The notes beneath the pieces were generated by a model. The model was given only the letters and a program-made list of their open reading frames with translations, was not told where the DNA came from and did no database searches. Both the position numbers and the translations under genes were made by a program. From assembly GCF_021117275.1 (NCBI RefSeq), contig NZ_CP088245.1, positions 657,501 to 721,500 on the forward strand: DNA of 64,000 bases, read 5' to 3'. This document shows positions 59,900 to 64,000 of the stretch, in pieces. How positions within the stretch are numbered: the first letter of the stretch is position 1; the number at the start of each line of letters is the position of its first letter. Source of the DNA: Metabacillus sp. B2-18. Its GTDB lineage: Bacteria > Bacillota > Bacilli > Bacillales > Bacillaceae.

Positions 59900-60772
59900 G
59901 TGACTTTTTACCGATTACTTGCATTGAATATCGATGGAACTTTGCTTCGTTCAAATGGTCGTCTTCAAGCGTCGACGAAGGAAGCAATTGATTTTGTGAA
60001 AGAAAAAGAGGTCTACGTGACTCTTGTAACAAATAGGCATTTTCAATCTGCCAAAAAGCTTGCGAAAGCATTAAAACTAGATTCATTTTTAGTCACTCAT
60101 GGTGGAGCATTTATTTCCGAAAATCTAGATGAGCCTTTTTATGAGAAGCGACTATCTGAAGATTTAACGTTTAATCTTGTTCAAGTGTTGGAGAATTTTA
60201 ATTGCAATATTCGTCTTACACATGAACGCTTTTCAATTGGAAATCGAAAAAAAATTGCTTCCAATTTACTTAGTAAGTCAATCCTTAATACATCAGATTC
60301 CATGTTTTATCCGGTTCAATTTGTGGATTCCTTAGGAGACACTCTTAGAGATGAGCAGGTTTCTGCCACGAAAATCGATGTTCATTTCAAATATGATGAA
60401 GAAAAAGAAGAGGCAGAAAAATTAATACAAGAGGCTTTTGATGAGGTTAATCTAAAAACCAACAGCAAATCTAAAAGTTTTGAGATTGTTAGAAAAGGGG
60501 TTTCAAAGGAAAACGGCTTGCGTGCCCTTGCTAGCCATTTGAAGATACCACTGCATGAAACTGTGGCTATTGGTGATTCAGATGATGATATTGAAATGAT
60601 TAAGTTAGCAGGCTTGGGGGTAGCAATGTGGAATGCACCGTTTGAAGTGAAGCATGCAGCTGACTGGGTAACACGTTCTAATAATCAGCAAGGTGTTGCT
60701 TATATGGTAAAAGAGCATTTTCGCAAGCAGCAAAGACAGGATTTCTTACGGAAAATTAAAATTGATAAATAA
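59900..60772 (+). CDS. yhaX: Cof-type HAD-family phosphatase, YhaX-like
   Basis: 290 residues from a GTG behind AAGGGGG. HAD IIB motifs: LLALNIDGTLLRSNGR (motif I with an unusual Asn before Ile-Asp), VTLVTNRHF (motif II) and VAIGDSDDDIEMIKLAGLGV (motif IV). YhaX of B. subtilis is made during sporulation. Position between yheA and hemZ supports the symbol. Substrate unknown. Confidence 0.88.
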   Translation: MTFYRLLALNIDGTLLRSNGRLQASTKEAIDFVKEKEVYVTLVTNRHFQSAKKLAKALKLDSFLVTHGGAFISENLDEPFYEKRLSEDLTFNLVQVLENFNCNIRLTHERFSIGNRKKIASNLLSKSILNTSDSMFYPVQFVDSLGDTLRDEQVSATKIDVHFKYDEEKEEAEKLIQEAFDEVNLKTNSKSKSFEIVRKGVSKENGLRALASHLKIPLHETVAIGDSDDDIEMIKLAGLGVAMWNAPFEVKHAADWVTRSNNQQGVAYMVKEHFRKQQRQDFLRKIKIDK

Positions 60773-60810
60773 CAAGAAGGGAGAGAGCAGACTCTCCCTT
60801 CTTGTTATTT
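60769..60810. terminator. Bidirectional terminator
   Basis: AACAAGAAGGGAGA and TCTCCCTTCTTGTT form a perfect 14-bp stem between yhaX and the convergent broken gene. Confidence 0.9.
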
Positions 60811-61249
60811 AAGAATGGTTTCTTTTAATAGCAGGGTATTCTGTTAATTTTCCCTCATAAACAAGCTGCAACTCATCGCTTTTTCGGAAATCGTCAGGAG
60901 TAATTAATGCTGGGAGTTTATCCCATAATTTAATTCCTGAGCGTTAAAGAATTTCAGCCACAAATTGTGAGCAAAAATCAACATCACGATTTGACACTTC
61001 AAGCTTATAAATAACACAGGTTGTATCAGGGTACTTACTGTAAGTTCCTGTATAAACATCTTCTTTTACAAATCCACCGTTAATTGGATTACTGGGGTTT
61101 TTCCTACCAAAGCTGTACATTTCTTTTAATGTTGGATCAAAGGCTATGGAGGCATGATTGTATGGAGCCTTTGTATATTTTTTGATAGATTTTGTAAATA
61201 ACGTCCCAGTATCAGTGAGCAATATATAAACATATGTTTTGGCTGTCAT
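60809..61249 (-). pseudogene. Permuted NlpC/P60-like (YiiX/YycO-type) hydrolase gene with an in-frame stop
   Basis: From the ATG at MTAKTYVYILLTDTGTLFTK the frame runs 101 codons to TAA, then continues in the same frame for 45 codons to a second TAA, with sensible sequence (RSGIKLWDKLPALITPDDFR). Only one nonsense codon, in place of a residue after FVAEIL, breaks it. Candidate catalytic His (YNHASIAFD) and Cys (DFCSQFVAE) lie before the break. The full 146 residues fit small permuted papain-fold hydrolases. A truncated 101-residue product may still be made; a sequencing error is also possible. Confidence 0.75.
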
Positions 61250-61331
61250 ATTATTACTTCCCTCTTTTATATCTTCCCGAAATATTCTATCCTTAATTAT
61301 ACAATAATTCATTTTTTTGGTGGGTGAAAAC

Positions 61332-62246
61332 TTGATTACAACGCTTTGGACTTTATCGATCTTTTTACTTGTATTAAGTAGTGTGAGCATTGTTTTTATA
61401 TTCATGAGCAAGAGGGAGCCAGAGAAGGATTTTACCGCTGTATTTTTAAGAGTAAAAACTTGGTGGGGAATGTTTGCGGTATTTTGTATGGCTACTTTAT
61501 TTAATCCTGTTGTTTCATTGCTTTCATTAATGGTTTTATGTTTTTTTGCTCTAAAAGAGTATTTTTCTATGATGAAAACGAGAAAAGCTGATCGACGTTT
61601 ATTTCTTTGGTCTTATTTAGCGATTCCTTTACAGTTTTATTGGATTTATATCGGATGGTATGGAATGTTTATTGTGTTTATTCCTGTCTATGTTTTCTTG
61701 TTTTTACCTCTACCAAGGCTATTAGGTAAAGGTACAAGTGGCTTTTTGCGTTCAGTAAGCTCAACACAGTGGGGATTAATGTTAATGGTGTTTGGGTTAA
61801 GTCATTTAGCGTATTATCAATTCGCAACACCTGAATACGGAGCAAATTTAGTTCTTTTTCTAGTTGTGTTAACACAAGTGAATGATGTTGTTCATTATTT
61901 GATTTCGATCTATATAGGAAAAAGAAAGGTAGTACCCTCAGCGAATCCTACCATTACATGGGAAGGGTATGTAGGTGCAACCATCGTCACAACAACAATT
62001 GCATACTTTATTTATCCTTACTTAACGCCTCTCGACTTAAAGTTTGGTATCATATCAGGTGTTTTGATTAGCTTAAGTGGATTTTTTGGAAGTTTAACCA
62101 TTTCAGTTTTAAAACGTGACTTGCTTATAGGGGACCGTGAAAAATTACAGAACGTACAAAAAAGTTATTTAACACGTGTTGATAGTTTAACATATACCTC
62201 ACCAGTATTTTTCCATGTTATCCGTTATTTTTATGAGTTTATGTAA
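61332..62246 (+). CDS. Divergent phosphatidate cytidylyltransferase (CdsA-like) paralogue
   Basis: 304 residues from a TTG behind GGTGGGTGAAAAC; another TTG five codons earlier overlaps that site. About eight membrane helices. The C-terminal part recalls CdsA (NPTITWEGYVGATIVTTTIA, LSGFFGSLTISVLKRDLLIG, then TRVDSLTYTSPVFFH). In the CdsA signature SxxKRxxxxKD...PGHGGxxDRxD, the KD appears as GD and the GHGG as KSYL. Activity as a CDP-diacylglycerol synthase is therefore uncertain. Acidic second-domain residues remain. It may act on another lipid. Confidence 0.8.
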   Translation: MITTLWTLSIFLLVLSSVSIVFIFMSKREPEKDFTAVFLRVKTWWGMFAVFCMATLFNPVVSLLSLMVLCFFALKEYFSMMKTRKADRRLFLWSYLAIPLQFYWIYIGWYGMFIVFIPVYVFLFLPLPRLLGKGTSGFLRSVSSTQWGLMLMVFGLSHLAYYQFATPEYGANLVLFLVVLTQVNDVVHYLISIYIGKRKVVPSANPTITWEGYVGATIVTTTIAYFIYPYLTPLDLKFGIISGVLISLSGFFGSLTISVLKRDLLIGDREKLQNVQKSYLTRVDSLTYTSPVFFHVIRYFYEFM

Positions 62247-62249
62247 CCA

Positions 62250-62284
62250 AAGGGGCTGTCTAAATGGACAGTCCCATTTTTTCT
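62250..62284 (+). terminator. Intrinsic terminator
   Basis: GGGGCTGTC and GGACAGTCCC pair around TAAAT and run into ATTTTTTC. Confidence 0.88.
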
Positions 62285-62305
62285 TGTTATAGAACCTACT
62301 CTTTA

Positions 62306-62620
62306 TTACTCCTTATATCGTAAATAATGGTAATTCTCCGTCGGAATTCGTTCTATAACATTTCCTTGCTCGTCCTTATAAACCTCATACTCTTGATATA
62401 CTTCTACAGCATATCCATCCTCTTCTTTCAAATCGACTAGCCTGTTTTCAAATTCAGGTAAAGCAACAGACTCTTCTGTTTCAGTTGTAGCAGTTTCAGC
62501 ATCATCAGCTGGTACTGGAATACTGACAATGGCTTGTTCCTTCTCAAAAAATTGTGGAGAATCTAGATAACCTATCATAGCAACTACTGCAACAATGATA
62601 ACTGGAGCAATTTTTTTCAA
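62306..62620 (-). CDS. Hypothetical exported or membrane-anchored acidic protein
   Basis: 104 residues from a TTG behind AGGAGGCAATCGCTG. One N-terminal hydrophobic helix (MKKIAPVIIVAVVAMIGYLD) is followed by an acidic, Thr/Glu-rich linker (DDAETATTETEESV) and a Tyr-rich C-terminus ending ENYHYLRYKE. Probably anchored outside the membrane. I recognise no family. Confidence 0.65.
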   Translation of the reverse strand: MKKIAPVIIVAVVAMIGYLDSPQFFEKEQAIVSIPVPADDAETATTETEESVALPEFENRLVDLKEEDGYAVEVYQEYEVYKDEQGNVIERIPTENYHYLRYKE

Positions 62621-62819
62621 CAGCGATTGCCTCCTATATTTATATTCTTATTATTATTCTATGACCTTACTGGTGGATAATATTATCAATATTTATTTTT
62701 CCTAATATCGCTTGTTACTGTACATGAGTAATTGTTACTATTACTAGTGGAAAGAAATTATTCATTCTCATTCAAATAGCAAGTAGATATATATAAATGT
62801 TAAAATGAAGGGGCAAAAT

Positions 62820-63284
62820 ATGAACAAAGAATATGTAGAGAAGCTAGAAACAAAAATCAAAGAATATGAAGAAGTCATCTTAGAAATGTCAGCACCAATT
62901 ATTCCATCAATTGTACCAGATACAATCTTAGTGCCGATTACAGGCATTCTCCTTGAAGAAAGATTTGAAAAAATTCGAATTAAGATTTTATCGTATATCC
63001 AAACACATGATATTGAGACGGCTATTATTGATATGACAGATATTACATTAGATAAAATTGAACAAATTGGTATGCGAGAATTAGGAAACGAAATCCATCA
63101 ATTAACAGATGCGATCTTTTTAATGGGGGTCGAGCCTTACTATGTTGGTCTTTCTCCACAGCTTATTAAGGAGATTGTCTCGACTGGTGTGCAGATAAAA
63201 GCAGAGTCTTTTTCTACATTTCAATCAGCATTAAAACATTTAATGAAAAAGAAAGGCTTTGTCCTACAAAAGGCTTCTGTATAA
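62820..63284 (+). CDS. Stand-alone STAS-domain protein (RsbR/RsbS-like)
   Basis: 154 residues from the ATG behind AAGGGGCAAAAT; an in-frame ATG five codons upstream lies before the ribosome site. A short coiled coil (EYVEKLETKIKEYEEVIL) is followed by the RsbR-like junction MSAPIIPSIVPDTILVPITG and a STAS domain with TAIIDMTDITLDKIEQIG and GVEPYYVGLSPQLIKEIV. The Ser/Thr phosphorylation positions of RsbR are largely replaced. There is no sensor domain. The YVGLSP segment resembles the YMIGLSP of the PAS-STAS protein near 27 kb. Confidence 0.85.
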   Translation: MNKEYVEKLETKIKEYEEVILEMSAPIIPSIVPDTILVPITGILLEERFEKIRIKILSYIQTHDIETAIIDMTDITLDKIEQIGMRELGNEIHQLTDAIFLMGVEPYYVGLSPQLIKEIVSTGVQIKAESFSTFQSALKHLMKKKGFVLQKASV

Positions 63285-63399
63285 AGATAACATTGACCGA
63301 GACACTTGTTTTTTGTACTATCAGAAAGTATAAGTTTTTCATGGATGATAGTATTAGAAACTAAAATGAGTTTTGAAAAAGATATAGGGTGATTATGAA

Positions 63400-64000
63400 A
63401 TGAAAATATATATAAAAGGTATTGAAGATGAACGTTTCCATCGTCCGCTCACATTAATCGGAAATTTATTTTTTGAAGAAACAGAGCTCTGCTTTATAGA
63501 AGATGATCATACTCTTGAAGCAGAGTTTTTTATTCAAGAAGATGATGAGCGTGTTTCAATCACAGGAAATTTATTAACAGAGGATGGCAAGCGATACGAG
63601 GCAAACAAGGAGAAGCAAATTCCTGTTCATGTAGAAGGGAAGGAACGATTAAGACAAGTGAAAAACACTCTTTCGTTTGTTTATTTAACTCTTCTTCAGG
63701 ATTACACAGGTATGATTCAAAAATGGGGAATTTTAACCGGAATACGTCCTACGAAGCTTTACCATAAAAAGCGGCAAGAAGGAATGTTAACAGAAAACAT
63801 CCACAAAATGTTTAAGGAAGAATACTTGTTGTCAGATGAAAAAATTCATCTTATGAAGCAGATCGTTGAACGACAGCTAGAAGTCATTCCGGATTTAGAT
63901 TCCCTTTCTAATGAGGTGAGTATCTATGTTGGCATCCCTTTTTGTCCAACAAAGTGTGCTTATTGTACGTTTCCAGCGTATGCAATCAATGGTAGACAAG
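63400..64000 (+). CDS. hemZ: Oxygen-independent coproporphyrinogen dehydrogenase-like HemZ (partial)
   Basis: The first 200 residues are visible and the gene runs off the window. An N-terminal domain of about 165 residues with LTGIRPTKLYHKKRQEGM precedes the radical-SAM motif IPFCPTKCAYCTF (CxxxCxxC, [4Fe-4S] binding). This long N-terminal extension distinguishes HemZ from HemN. HemZ is implicated in anaerobic heme synthesis, though HemW-type heme chaperone activity has been argued for relatives. Position after yhaX matches B. subtilis. Confidence 0.93.
   Translation, partial: MKIYIKGIEDERFHRPLTLIGNLFFEETELCFIEDDHTLEAEFFIQEDDERVSITGNLLTEDGKRYEANKEKQIPVHVEGKERLRQVKNTLSFVYLTLLQDYTGMIQKWGILTGIRPTKLYHKKRQEGMLTENIHKMFKEEYLLSDEKIHLMKQIVERQLEVIPDLDSLSNEVSIYVGIPFCPTKCAYCTFPAYAINGRQ

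Overview
The window is chromosomal DNA of a low-GC, endospore-forming member of the Bacillaceae. Spore genes are present (spoVR, an alpha/beta SASP, an Sda homologue, a KatX-like catalase, YheC/YheD proteins), Shine-Dalgarno sequences are strong and TTG/GTG starts are common. Gene order at both ends follows the Bacillus subtilis yhc-yhd and yhe-yha regions: yhcZ-yhdA-yhdB and spoVR at the left, sspB-yheE-yheD-yheC-yheB-yheA-yhaX-hemZ at the right. I do not assign a species. No rRNA, tRNA or CRISPR array was seen.

Left part (1-16 kb). After the yhd block come a secreted M14 peptidase, an NsrR/Hmp nitric oxide detoxification pair with a duplicated operator and a 13-codon leader ORF, and spoVR. 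From 6.1 to 10.9 kb lies a reactive-sulfur cluster: a CstR-type repressor, two TusA domains, a DsrE-like protein, three rhodanese modules, a rhodanese/beta-lactamase-fold persulfide dioxygenase and a TauE/SafE exporter. CstR-like palindromes recur before almost every gene. Two arsenic modules follow: arsR-arsB-arsC, then arsI with a second arsR whose probable operator (ATCAAAAAAAATTGAT) occurs three times. A group of membrane proteins and a PCYCGC lipoprotein come next.

Middle (16-33 kb). A 1837-bp insertion sequence, identical in length and transposase to a second, inverted copy at 45 kb, sits before a Gfo/Idh oxidoreductase. Then come catalase, an ECF-type sigma/anti-sigma pair, a 1-kb array of 52-bp palindromic repeats, a sortase substrate with its class F sortase, and a two-gene module joining a CarH-like cobalamin-binding protein to a PAS-STAS (RsbR-like) protein. 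YitT, DedA, an MFS exporter and a HAD phosphatase follow.

Right-middle (33-50 kb). A class Ia ribonucleotide reductase operon sits behind a clear cobalamin riboswitch, with an sda homologue next to it. Then NhaC, HemAT, UspA and small proteins. A second array of 52-bp palindromic repeats is split by an IS256-family element. The second copy of the 1837-bp IS, a SASP gene with two sigma-G-type promoters, a GC-rich hairpin repeat and an IS1182-family transposase complete this part.

Right end (50-64 kb). MsmX (shared sugar ABC ATPase), a CdaR/PucR-type regulator, yheE, four consecutive ATP-grasp YheD/YheC proteins (two long/short pairs), yheB, yheA, yhaX, a peptidase-like gene broken by one nonsense codon, a divergent CdsA paralogue, a STAS protein and the start of hemZ.

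The most noteworthy signals are the B12-photoreceptor-like/STAS module, the two arrays sharing a 52-bp period and a palindromic core, the B12 riboswitch over the B12-independent RNR, the many-operator sulfur cluster and the hmp leader.
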